A stretch of 64,000 bases of DNA from assembly GCA_016712405.1 (NCBI GenBank), contig JADJRD010000014.1, forward strand, positions 434,001 through 498,000, given 5' to 3'. Below are positions 37,261 to 45,547 of this stretch, in pieces. The number at the start of each line of letters is the position of its first letter. Positions within the stretch are counted from its first letter, which is position 1. A model generated the notes under the pieces. It did no database searches, was not told the origin of the DNA, and saw only the letters and a program-made list of their open reading frames with translations. The translations under genes were made by a program, and so were the position numbers. The stretch comes from Cellvibrio sp. GTDB taxonomy: Bacteria > Pseudomonadota > Gammaproteobacteria > Pseudomonadales > Cellvibrionaceae.

Positions 37261-38760
37261 TTGGTCGCGCATCTCGCCGATTTCTGTTCTTTACTTCTTT
37301 ATCCGCAATATTAATCAAGCACTAAACCTCTGGCCGGCTCTAGCCGGTGCCTTGGCGATTCCTGCTACGCGTGAATGGGTATTTGAAATTGGCGTAGCGG
37401 GATTTGGTCTACTGATTCTGGCTGCTGCGCTAATCAACTATTGGTTTTTAGTTTTCATTTTGACGATGAAAAAATTCAGATCCGTCAGGGATTAATGTTC
37501 AAAAAAAATCTTACGCTTTATTTTGAGCGGGTGCAGGAAGCAAACCTTGAACAGGCTTTTTATTTCCGCCCCTTTAATCTTTGGACTCTGCAGTTAGAAA
37601 GTGCAGGTGGTAAAGAAGCCGTCAGTCTGCCGGGTATCAGTCATCAACTGGCGAGCAAAATTAAACAGTTGGTATTGGATGCCAAAAAAAATCCTGCTAT
37701 CAAACAACAGGAGACTCTCGATCAATCAACAGCAAATCCATCAGCCGCCACTGTAATAACCCATTCCGAAGCAATTGAATACCAAATCAAACTTAATCCT
37801 CTTGATTTATTGCGATACGGCTTAATGCACAATACGCTAATTTACTATGTTGCCATACTGGCCCCTATACTCGGGCAAAACGAAAAAATCTGGATTTATA
37901 TTTCAGAAAAGCTCGGCGATTCCTGGCTAGTAATAAAGTTGCTTGATTATCTTTCTAATCACAATTTATGGTTTGGAATTATTGCGGTCACGCTCGTCGT
38001 ATTGCTGATATTGGCGGTAGTCTATGTAATGTCGATTTTGCTGGCGATGGTCAAATATTGGGATTACACCTTGACTGTACAAAACGGCCGCTATCAATTT
38101 CATGCAGGATTAATTAATCGCATGGCCAGTGGGTTCCGCAAACATAAATTGCAGACTCTCATCATCAAACAAAGCTTGATTGCGCGTTTATTAAAGCGTT
38201 ACTCAGTTTACGTACGGCAAACTAACGAAGCGGTTCGAAAACAAGGTGAGATAAATTTAGGTTTTATTATTCCGGTTGTCACTGAAGAACAATTACAGGA
38301 TATTTTGCAGCAACTGAATATTCGAAAAGTAGCATGGAAACGTTGCTCGCCGATGAAAATTCTGTGGGATAGTTTGATATGGGGAACCCTAATCTGTGGA
38401 TCAGTTGCAATTTTTGCGTTATTCAGTGAAGTGCCAATGTATTGGGTGTTGGTTCTGGCGATACTCATTGTGTTGTTAAGTATAAAAAACTGGTATTCCA
38501 TAGGTTACGAAATCAATCATGAAGGTTACGCGGTTAAACAGGGCATACTTGGAATAAATACCACCTATGTTCCCCAAATCAAAATTCAAAAATTGCAACT
38601 GGCGCAGGGGCCTATTCAGCGTCTGCATAAAACCGCATCGGTAACAATTTGGAGTGGAGCAACTTTAGAGCGATTGAATTTTATTCCCGCAGAAAAATTA
38701 CAATCCGAAACCAATCACATTTTGCAAACCATTGCCCGCTTTCGCGGGCGCTGGATGTAG
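37247..38760 (+). pseudogene. YdbT-like double/triple PH-domain membrane protein, frameshifted
   Basis: ATG 37247 (MKASDWSRISPISVLYFF) opens a frame that holds two membrane helices and ends at 37495; the rest of the protein (PH domains: IQIRQGLMFKKNLTLYFERVQEANLEQ, VKQGILGINTTYVPQIKIQKLQLAQGP) is in another frame from 37441 to 38760. The frames join if one T is added to the T5 run at 37445-37449 (NYW-FFSFHFDDEKI), giving a 504-residue protein of the usual YdbT length. So a single-base deletion is seen; it may be a real mutation or a homopolymer error. Directly coupled to the YdbS-type gene. Confidence 0.8.
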
Positions 38761-38779
38761 ATGAAGTAGAGAAGTAAAA

Positions 38780-39016
38780 ATGTCTTTTAGTCAAAAACGC
38801 CGTTTTGTCGCAGGTGCAGTTTGCCCAAAGTGTTCGGCAATGGATAAATTAGTTGTCTACAATGAAGATGGTAAAGATTTTCGTGAATGTGTTGCCTGTG
38901 GTTTTAAAGATGAAATGCATTTCAAGCCGGTTGCAAGGGAATTGGACAATCGCGTAAATCAAACTGAAGAAGAAAAAAATCAAATTGAAGCGGTGAAAAT
39001 TATTCCGTTTGAATAG
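38780..39016 (+). CDS. YheV-like zinc-ribbon protein
   Basis: 78 residues: KRRFVAGAVCPKCSAMDKLVVY and RECVACGFKDEMHF carry two CxxC pairs that form a zinc ribbon, as in the YheV/DUF2387 family. Function unknown. Follows the YdbT-like gene by 19 nt. Confidence 0.85.
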   Translation: MSFSQKRRFVAGAVCPKCSAMDKLVVYNEDGKDFRECVACGFKDEMHFKPVARELDNRVNQTEEEKNQIEAVKIIPFE

Positions 39017-39026
39017 TTATAGTTAA

Positions 39027-39389
39027 TTATTCCACCACCCATTCATCACCCTGAGGATCATAAACCAGTAGTTCGGGTGTGTCGCAGAGTTCGGCGGAAG
39101 TCATCCGTGCCTCGAACAATGCATGATCAAAATCAGCTGAAAAAGGTATCGAGAAACAAATCCCGGTGTTGAGAATGCTGACACTGACCCCCCAGTTTTT
39201 GTCTGTGTGTTGGTATTCGTAACAATCTGCATTTTCGCTGACTAATTCATAGTCATATTGTTCCAGTCGATTGCGAAAGGAATGAATAATATTGGCTGGA
39301 ATCTGCGGGACCTCAATCTCTTCGATGGTATAACCATCATCCATCATGTGTTTAACCTGGTGGTTGTAAAGATAAAGCTCGTAGCTCAT
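39027..39389 (-). CDS. Hypothetical protein
   Basis: 120 residues, acidic, soluble, with no signal peptide. Alternating strand-helix pattern and several aromatic residues; starts MSYELYLYNHQV. I do not recognise a family. Convergent with the zinc-ribbon gene (11-nt gap). Confidence 0.6.
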   Translation of the reverse strand: MSYELYLYNHQVKHMMDDGYTIEEIEVPQIPANIIHSFRNRLEQYDYELVSENADCYEYQHTDKNWGVSVSILNTGICFSIPFSADFDHALFEARMTSAELCDTPELLVYDPQGDEWVVE

Positions 39390-39617
39390 AGGTCATCTCT
39401 GAAGACAATTTGATTGTTGAGGAATCATATATCCATGCCTAAAGAATCCAGTGCGAACTGCGTCATGCAATTTTGGTGGGTTTACAATTCTGCTATCCAG
39501 TGCACAGAGAGGAGGTGAAGTGTTCACGGTGTGTCAGGAAATTGGCGGTGATCTGGGGCAGGTATAGGATATACTCCGCGTTGAATCGTCTTTGTCTTTT
39601 TTAATCGAGTAGTGGAT

Positions 39618-39992
39618 ATGTCCAATATTTTCAACAAGGCTGTGACCTTAATAGCCGTTATATTTGCTGTGTATTTTATTGGGCAAAAAATGTCGGATGA
39701 TAAAAACTATAAAAGCTGGCCTACTGCAACGGCACGACTTATCTCGGCTGAAGTTGTTGTGGGTTCGAGCGGACGTGTCAATCAGCCAAGTGGTCGTCAT
39801 TTTCTTGTTGAAACGACGTATGATTTTACGGTAGATGGCAAGATTTATCACTCCGGTCTAAACAAAATAGGCGTGCCTCATTTTTCTACAGATAAAGAAG
39901 CATTGGCTTATCTGGAAGAACTGAAAGCGCGCCCGGAGCTTATTGTTCACTATCATCCGCGCACACCAGAAAAGAACGCGCTGGCTCGATAA
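39618..39992 (+). CDS. DUF3592-like membrane protein
   Basis: 124 residues from ATG 39618 (GTG 39612 is in frame). One membrane helix (about 8-24) followed by a beta domain with WPTATARLISAEV and a VHYHPRTPEKNAL ending, the pattern of DUF3592 proteins (W-P-x-T-x-G, Y-x-P-x-x-P). Function unknown. The 39390-39617 spacer holds only an AT-rich promoter region. Confidence 0.7.
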   Translation: MSNIFNKAVTLIAVIFAVYFIGQKMSDDKNYKSWPTATARLISAEVVVGSSGRVNQPSGRHFLVETTYDFTVDGKIYHSGLNKIGVPHFSTDKEALAYLEELKARPELIVHYHPRTPEKNALAR

Positions 39993-40020
39993 TCGATTTA
40001 ATTTTTGGTTATCTTTAATT

Positions 40021-42315
40021 TTATTCCAACACAACCTTGTTATCCGTATTTGGAATCAAATAGAGATAGCCCTGTTTTTCTTGTCGGTCATAATTAAATT
40101 CAACGGGTTTATTATTTAGTAAAACCGACGTTGGCTCTTTTGGAATCAGAATTTTTAATCGTGCATCATGTTTTAGCTTGGGTATTTGAATTGAAATTTT
40201 CGATCCGATTTTTTTCATGGTATAGGCTTTAATTTTATTGCCATCTTTATAGTCCACATAATCAAACTGCGTTGAACCATTTTTAGTGGAAGGCGTGGCG
40301 GTAATGGTGATATCTCCTTGCCAATTTAAATATCTAATCCAATTGCGATCACTACCTTGGTAAATAAAACCTGTTACAAAAATTGAATTTTCGGCAATAA
40401 ATCGCGGCAATGTATCGAGTGGTGCTTGTACTTCAATTGTTTTTCCTCCTGTATAACTCATGGCGGTGTTATTGAAATCAATCCAGTTACCTTGCGGTAA
40501 ATACACCTTTCGTTTTTCACTATCTTGCATCACCGGCGCTACTAAAATCGCTTTGCCTAAATAAAATTGATCATGGATATCGTAAGTGTTTTTATCGTTG
40601 ACATGACGATAAGCAAGCGGCTGCATCATTGCTCCATTCGTAGCACTAGTATTGGCAAGTGAATAGAGATACGGCAAAAAAGTCATGCGATCATTGCAAA
40701 TACTTCGAAACATTTTTTGGAACTTTTCATCATAACGCCAAGGCATGCGATCTTTTCCGGCGCCGCCGGCACCATCCAATTTTATTTCAAATAAACCGGT
40801 CATACTGCCTGCTTGCATCCAGCGAATATAAAGATTTTCCGGAATATAACCTTCACCTTGGTAACCGCCGACATCCGTTCCCCAAACAGGAAAACCCATA
40901 AAGGATGCACGCATGGCGTTGGCAAAATTCGCTTGTAAGCCTTCCCAGCTGGTGCGCGGATCACCGCCCCAGATAGCACTTAAATAAGGTTGGCTGCGTT
41001 GGTAGGCAGAGCGAGCAAAGGTAATTTGATCGTCGCCCCATTTCTTACGCAAAGCTTCATCGTGAACTTTTGCCATTAAATAAGAATATTGATTGCGACG
41101 ACTGGGAATGCCGATACTGACATCTGCCCAATCTTCATTCACGGGAAAGGCTTCATCAGCGCGATCAATTTTGTGGCCTTTGACTCCAAAAGCGTGTTGT
41201 TTTTCGGCGAGATTTTTTTGGAAAATCTCAACCGTATTTGTATCGGTTAAATCCAGATAAGAAAATTTCCCCTGCAAATGCTTAGCGACATTTGTATCGC
41301 CAAATGTCGCAGTGGCTGTCCAGGTCATAAATTCTACGCCTTCTTGCTCGCGTAATTGTTTGATCCATTGTTCTGGATTAGCAAAGAGTGAATTGAAATT
41401 CATTTTTGACCAGGCATGAGCACCATCAGCATAGGGACGATCGACAAACCAGGATGTGAAAGGAATTTTCAGTTCGCGCATTTTTTTCACATCATCAAGA
41501 ATTTCTTTGGCGCCGCCATTATTTTGATCGCGCCAACCCATAGGCCCAAGGCTCCAGATGGGTAATGTTTTGGGTGCGCCAATTAACGAATAATATGTTT
41601 TCTGAATGTCGACGCCGTCTTTACCGGGGAAAATATACCAATCCAGTTTGCCTGTGTCGTGTGTGATACGATTTTTTCCGTTAATCGCAAAATCATAACG
41701 TCCGCGTGCAAAACTATCGAAGAAAGAGCCATAACCAAAACTGCTGATATAAAAAGCGGAATATGCCGTTGCATAATTTTCATGGATATAAGCATCTTCA
41801 CTGTTGATGTCGACATTGATGCTGCTGCCAGTCAGATCCGGTGACAGTTGGTTGTCAGGCTGTAAGGGTTCGGATAAGCCAAAAAAATGATCGCCCAAAT
41901 AAGTCAAATGTAATGAAGTGGTTCTTCCCCAAGTCGGTTCGGCATTAATTCTGAAGCCGCCATTCACTTTGTTCAGTGTGAGTGTCACCATTCGCGGTTG
42001 TGTGTCAGTGACTAATGCATAGAAGTCTACATGTGCAGGAAATTCACCTATAAGTGAAATCGTATTGTCGGTGGTGTTGTATAAAGTCCATTTCAATGCG
42101 GCGGTTTCGTTAAAGTAAATATCGTTCAATGCAATTATTTTTTTGTTATTGCTGATTATATCCAGCTTGAACTGTTGATCACGGACATCAATGATTAATT
42201 TTTCGTTCTCGCTAATAAGTGTTGCTCGAGTGTTTTCTTTTGCTATAGCGAAATAACTCAGGCTCAATAAAACTGAGATACTAAAAAAATTTAGCAGTGA
42301 TTTCCGGTTGAACAT
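40021..42315 (-). CDS. Secreted GH31-family glycoside hydrolase
   Basis: 764 residues; signal peptide (cleavage about 25). An N-terminal beta-sandwich (about 30-240), then a GH31 (beta/alpha)8 barrel: catalytic nucleophile likely D384 in HKIDRADE, acid/base likely D452 in GGDPRTSWEG, and a C-terminal beta domain (about 590-764). GH31 enzymes split alpha-glucosides, alpha-xylosides or alpha-galactosides. The KIDRADE motif differs from the usual (W/F)xDxNE of alpha-glucosidases, so the substrate is uncertain. It lies at the end of the rhamnose island on the iclR strand, 94 bp after lldD, across a repeat. Confidence 0.85.
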   Translation of the reverse strand: MFNRKSLLNFFSISVLLSLSYFAIAKENTRATLISENEKLIIDVRDQQFKLDIISNNKKIIALNDIYFNETAALKWTLYNTTDNTISLIGEFPAHVDFYALVTDTQPRMVTLTLNKVNGGFRINAEPTWGRTTSLHLTYLGDHFFGLSEPLQPDNQLSPDLTGSSINVDINSEDAYIHENYATAYSAFYISSFGYGSFFDSFARGRYDFAINGKNRITHDTGKLDWYIFPGKDGVDIQKTYYSLIGAPKTLPIWSLGPMGWRDQNNGGAKEILDDVKKMRELKIPFTSWFVDRPYADGAHAWSKMNFNSLFANPEQWIKQLREQEGVEFMTWTATATFGDTNVAKHLQGKFSYLDLTDTNTVEIFQKNLAEKQHAFGVKGHKIDRADEAFPVNEDWADVSIGIPSRRNQYSYLMAKVHDEALRKKWGDDQITFARSAYQRSQPYLSAIWGGDPRTSWEGLQANFANAMRASFMGFPVWGTDVGGYQGEGYIPENLYIRWMQAGSMTGLFEIKLDGAGGAGKDRMPWRYDEKFQKMFRSICNDRMTFLPYLYSLANTSATNGAMMQPLAYRHVNDKNTYDIHDQFYLGKAILVAPVMQDSEKRKVYLPQGNWIDFNNTAMSYTGGKTIEVQAPLDTLPRFIAENSIFVTGFIYQGSDRNWIRYLNWQGDITITATPSTKNGSTQFDYVDYKDGNKIKAYTMKKIGSKISIQIPKLKHDARLKILIPKEPTSVLLNNKPVEFNYDRQEKQGYLYLIPNTDNKVVLE

Positions 42316-42371
42316 GTTGACCTCATTGGATGCTCTTTTGGCATGACAAAGACACTGTGTTTATTCGAACT

Positions 42372-42437
42372 CGTCATTCCTGCGAAGGCAGGAATCCATT
42401 TGTTCGAAACTAGATTCCTGCCTGCGCAGGAATGACG
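42372..42437. repeat. Palindromic repeat pair, GTCATTCCTGC family, at the lldD stop
   Basis: 66 bp: CGTCATTCCTGCGAAGGCAG and its near-complement flank 17 nt. It overlaps the lldD C-terminus: the last 8 residues VIPAQAGI and the stop (42412-42410) are encoded by the repeat. Confidence 0.92.
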
Positions 42438-43570
42438 ATAGTTTTATTTTTAATGTCATCGATTGATGTACATCCAGACAAAGCCATAGCCACACGCATT
42501 TCATTTTTTAAAATGCTTAAAATTTCCTGCACACCTTTTTTTTGTCTTGCAGCCAAAGCATAAACCCAAGGTCTGCCGATCATCACAAAATCTGCACCCA
42601 ATGCGAGTGAACGAACCACATCAAGTCCGCTGCGAATTCCACTGTCCATAATGATGCTGAGATCATTGCCAACGGCTTCTGCAATTTTAGGTAATGCACG
42701 AATAGAAGACTGGGCACCATCTAATTGTCGTCCGCCGTGATTGGAAACAATAATTCCATCAGCACCAATCGTGGCAGCTTGTTTTGCGTCTTCTGAGTCA
42801 AGAATGCCTTTGATAATAAATTTTCCGTCCCATTCATTGCGAATGCGATCTATGTCCGCCCAAGTCACTGTGGGATCAAAATTATTCGCGAGCCAAGTCC
42901 AAAATTCATCAATGCCTGCATTATCGCCTAGCACAGGTGCAATATTGCCGAGGGTGTGTGGTCGACCTAACAAACCGACATCCCACGCCCAATGTGGTCG
43001 CGTCATTACCTGACAAGCGCGCGTAATTTTGCGTTGCAAAATAGAACCGGACGATAAACCGGAACGCATATCGCGATAACGTGTTGCGGGCACTGGCATA
43101 TCAACTGTGAATAATAAGGTGTCCGCACCTGCGGCTTTTGCGCGTGCTAATATTTCGCGTAAAAATCCGCGATCTTTAATCATATAAAGTTGAAACCAAA
43201 ATGGATTCTTGACACCTGCGCGAACTGCATCAATCGAACAAGCCGAAACAGTGGAAAGACAAAACGGAACCTGAAATTCTTCTGCTGCTTGCGCAGCCTG
43301 CACTTCACCGCGTCGCGCATTTAAACCGGCGATGCCGACTGGTGATAAGCCAATCGGCATTGCATATTCTTTTCCGAATAAATGGGTTTGTGTTGAAACG
43401 GAAGAAACATCACGCAATACGCGTTGGCGTAACGAAATGGTTTGTAAATCTGCGGTGTTGTTTCGCAAAGTGGTTTCACTGAATGCGCCGCCATCAATGT
43501 ATTCAAATAAAAAATGCGGTAATCGTTTTTGTGCAAGTTTTCGGTAATCGTCGATATTGGCTAAAATCAT
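42410..43570 (-). CDS. lldD: FMN-dependent L-lactate dehydrogenase-like enzyme
   Basis: 386 residues of the FMN alpha-hydroxyacid dehydrogenase fold: ATG, YIDGGAFSETTLRNN near 24-38, ILFTVDMPVPATRYRD, FIIKGI (Lys), SNHGGRQLDGA (catalytic His about 275 and Arg), GSGIRSG-like DSGIRSGLDVVRSLALGADFVMIGRP. Oxidises L-lactate to pyruvate with membrane quinones. L-lactate is the second product of the diketo-rhamnonate hydrolase encoded in this island, so it completes the route. The C-terminal VIPAQAGI comes from a palindromic repeat. 23 nt after the rhamnose dehydrogenase gene. Confidence 0.85.
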   Translation of the reverse strand: MILANIDDYRKLAQKRLPHFLFEYIDGGAFSETTLRNNTADLQTISLRQRVLRDVSSVSTQTHLFGKEYAMPIGLSPVGIAGLNARRGEVQAAQAAEEFQVPFCLSTVSACSIDAVRAGVKNPFWFQLYMIKDRGFLREILARAKAAGADTLLFTVDMPVPATRYRDMRSGLSSGSILQRKITRACQVMTRPHWAWDVGLLGRPHTLGNIAPVLGDNAGIDEFWTWLANNFDPTVTWADIDRIRNEWDGKFIIKGILDSEDAKQAATIGADGIIVSNHGGRQLDGAQSSIRALPKIAEAVGNDLSIIMDSGIRSGLDVVRSLALGADFVMIGRPWVYALAARQKKGVQEILSILKNEMRVAMALSGCTSIDDIKNKTIVIPAQAGI

Positions 43571-43593
43571 TATTGTGTTTTTCTCTTAAAAAA

Positions 43594-44379
43594 TTATTGC
43601 AAGTTCACAAACATTCCGCCGTCTGCTAACACTGAAGCGCCGGTCACATAATCTGCGAGATCAGACGCTAAAAATACCACTACATTGGCTATATCTTTGG
43701 ATTCGCCAAATCGTCCGAGCGGAATGCGTTTTTCTAAATGTGCGCGTTTTTGTGGATCACTCAAATCATCTTTATTGATATCAGTCAGCACAGTGCCGGG
43801 CATAACAGAATTGCAGCGAATACCAAATTGTCCGAGTGCAATTGCACAGGATTGCATTAAAGAATGCACACCAGCTTTGGTGGGTGTGTAATGTGTTTGA
43901 AGTTCGCCGCCGACAAGTGCAGAAATAGAACTGATGGCAATAATCGAACCGCCGCGACCCTGTGCATCTCTACCTTGTTTGACCATTTGCTGCGCCGCTG
44001 CCTGACACATGGTGTAAGTGCCGAGAAAATTCACATTTGTTGTACGTTGCAAAATATCGACGGGCATATCTAAAAAACTATGAAAAGGGCAGATGCCAGC
44101 ATTGGAAACAAAAACATCCAAGCCACCAAAGTGCTGCACTGCTGCATGAATAAAATCGGTTGCTGATTGTGGATTGGCAACATCGCCCTCGCAATAAAAT
44201 GCACGTCGACCTAATTGTTTAATTTCGTAAATTAAACTTTCAGCCATTGCATCATCTTGAAAACTGTTAATGCCAATATCGGCCCCTTGTGCTGCACAAC
44301 TGAGTGCTGTTGCTCGGCCTATGCCTCGTGTAGCACCGGTGATTAACACTCTCTTGTCTTTAAGTAACATAGACGCCAC
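43594..44379 (-). CDS. L-rhamnose 1-dehydrogenase (SDR)
   Basis: 261 residues of the short-chain dehydrogenase fold: cofactor TGATRGIG (14-21), SNAGICPFHSFLDMP (about 87-104), catalytic Ser in AISSISALVG, Tyr/Lys in HYTPTKAGVHSLMQS, and C-terminal LADGGMFVNLQ. These blocks match the Azotobacter/Sphingomonas-type L-rhamnose 1-dehydrogenases (from memory). Oxidises L-rhamnose to L-rhamnono-1,4-lactone, the first step of the non-phosphorylative route. Cytoplasmic. 17 nt downstream of iclR, likely co-transcribed. Confidence 0.88.
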   Translation of the reverse strand: MASMLLKDKRVLITGATRGIGRATALSCAAQGADIGINSFQDDAMAESLIYEIKQLGRRAFYCEGDVANPQSATDFIHAAVQHFGGLDVFVSNAGICPFHSFLDMPVDILQRTTNVNFLGTYTMCQAAAQQMVKQGRDAQGRGGSIIAISSISALVGGELQTHYTPTKAGVHSLMQSCAIALGQFGIRCNSVMPGTVLTDINKDDLSDPQKRAHLEKRIPLGRFGESKDIANVVVFLASDLADYVTGASVLADGGMFVNLQ

Positions 44380-44395
44380 CTGGAAAAGCTATTCT

Positions 44396-45202
44396 TTATT
44401 CGTTGAAAATGGATTTATCTTGCCAACCGAATTCGCGGGAAATTTCTTTGGCTGTAGCGATAACAGGAATGCGTAATTCATTCATTCGTTGATCATCCAT
44501 ATATTGAGCTGCAGAGGCAACGCTAATTGAACCCATAATTTTGTTTGCAGCATTTCGAATCGGAGCAGCAACACAACGTATTCGATCTTCATTTTCTTCC
44601 AAATCAAATGCACAACCCTGACGGCTATATTCTTTCATGCGAGCAAGCCAATTTTCGAAATTAGTGTGATATTGACTTTGTTCGCGATTATAAATTTCTT
44701 CAAGTTGCCTAGGGGTGTGATCTAGCAGTAGTGCTTTACCTAATCCCGTTGAACTCAAATGTTGGCGTTCGCCGATACGCGAACTGATTTCAATGCGGCG
44801 AGAACCAGAAATTTTGTCGAGATAGAGTGCGCTGTCGTTGTCCAAGATTCCTAGATGAACTGTATCGCCAGTTGCCATTGCCAAGAGTGAGAGATGTTCA
44901 TGGGCAACACGAGGTAGACTCATTTGTTGGGAGGCTTTATGGCCTAACTCAATTAACTTGGCTCCCAAGCTATAACCAATACGGGGGGTAAAGTTGAGGA
45001 ATCGTTGTTCGACCATGGCAGTTGATAATCGGTGGGTGGTCGATCGTGACAACCCCAATTTGTTGGCAATATCTTGCAAATTGACGGTTCCATCGCCAAT
45101 CACCGACAAGATTTCTAACCCTCGAATTAAGGTTTGAGCACCAGATAAGCTCTTTCCTTTGCCTTCATCCTGTGAATCATTATTATGTTCAAATTCCTGC
45201 AT
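44396..45202 (-). CDS. IclR-family transcriptional regulator
   Basis: 268 residues: winged helix-turn-helix (about 25-75: RGLEILSVIGDGTVNLQDIANKLGLSRSTTHRL) and an IclR effector-binding domain (about 90-255: GLGKALL, CAFDLEENEDRIRCVAAPI). First gene of the minus-strand group iclR - rhamnose dehydrogenase - lldD. Probably controls the rhamnose genes by binding the two 35-bp palindromes at 45309-45343 and 57822-57856, with a rhamnose catabolite as effector (inference). Confidence 0.9.
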   Translation of the reverse strand: MQEFEHNNDSQDEGKGKSLSGAQTLIRGLEILSVIGDGTVNLQDIANKLGLSRSTTHRLSTAMVEQRFLNFTPRIGYSLGAKLIELGHKASQQMSLPRVAHEHLSLLAMATGDTVHLGILDNDSALYLDKISGSRRIEISSRIGERQHLSSTGLGKALLLDHTPRQLEEIYNREQSQYHTNFENWLARMKEYSRQGCAFDLEENEDRIRCVAAPIRNAANKIMGSISVASAAQYMDDQRMNELRIPVIATAKEISREFGWQDKSIFNE

Positions 45203-45290
45203 TTATCTCACCATTAGGTATTGAGTATCATATTGTGGTACTAGATAGCCAATGTCAACCCAGAAAAGAATAAAAAATAATCCTCAATTC

Positions 45291-45344
45291 TGTCATTGAC
45301 GCTATTTGTTTCATTCTGTAGGATTTAATCCCATAGTGTGAAAT
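45291..45344 (+). promoter_or_regulatory. Promoter with palindromic operator upstream of the TonB receptor
   Basis: TTGACG (45296-45301), 17-nt spacer, TAGGAT (45319-45324): a good sigma70 promoter directed to the TonB receptor. A 35-bp palindrome (45309-45343) with arms TTTCA...CTGTAGGATT and AATCC.A.AG.GTGAAA covers the spacer and start site. The 54 bp match 46/54 with 57821-57874 (minus), upstream of the rhamnonate dehydratase. This is what a common repressor site would look like; the IclR protein encoded beside it is the candidate. Confidence 0.85.
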
Positions 45345-45477
45345 TAATATTGCGATTTCACATTGTTCAGTTGCTTGGATTTTCGCTATTGGGATTGGTT
45401 GCTAGTTTAGCCTGCCCAAGCTGTGACTATAAGACTAAAGAGCGACAACCGGAATCTGATTTTGCTGCAACCGACTC

Positions 45478-45513
45478 TTGCCTGTAGTTCGGGGTTTGGT
45501 GAACCCGAGGCAA
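45478..45513 (+). promoter_or_regulatory. Hairpin in the long leader of the TonB receptor mRNA
   Basis: Outer arms TTGCCT/AGGCAA and inner arms CGGGGTT/AACCCG form a two-part stem 35 nt before the ATG. The predicted leader is about 217 nt. It could regulate translation; sequence comparison would be needed. Confidence 0.4.
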
Positions 45514-45547
45514 ATAATAAATATCAATCAATAATGGAAATTAGGTT

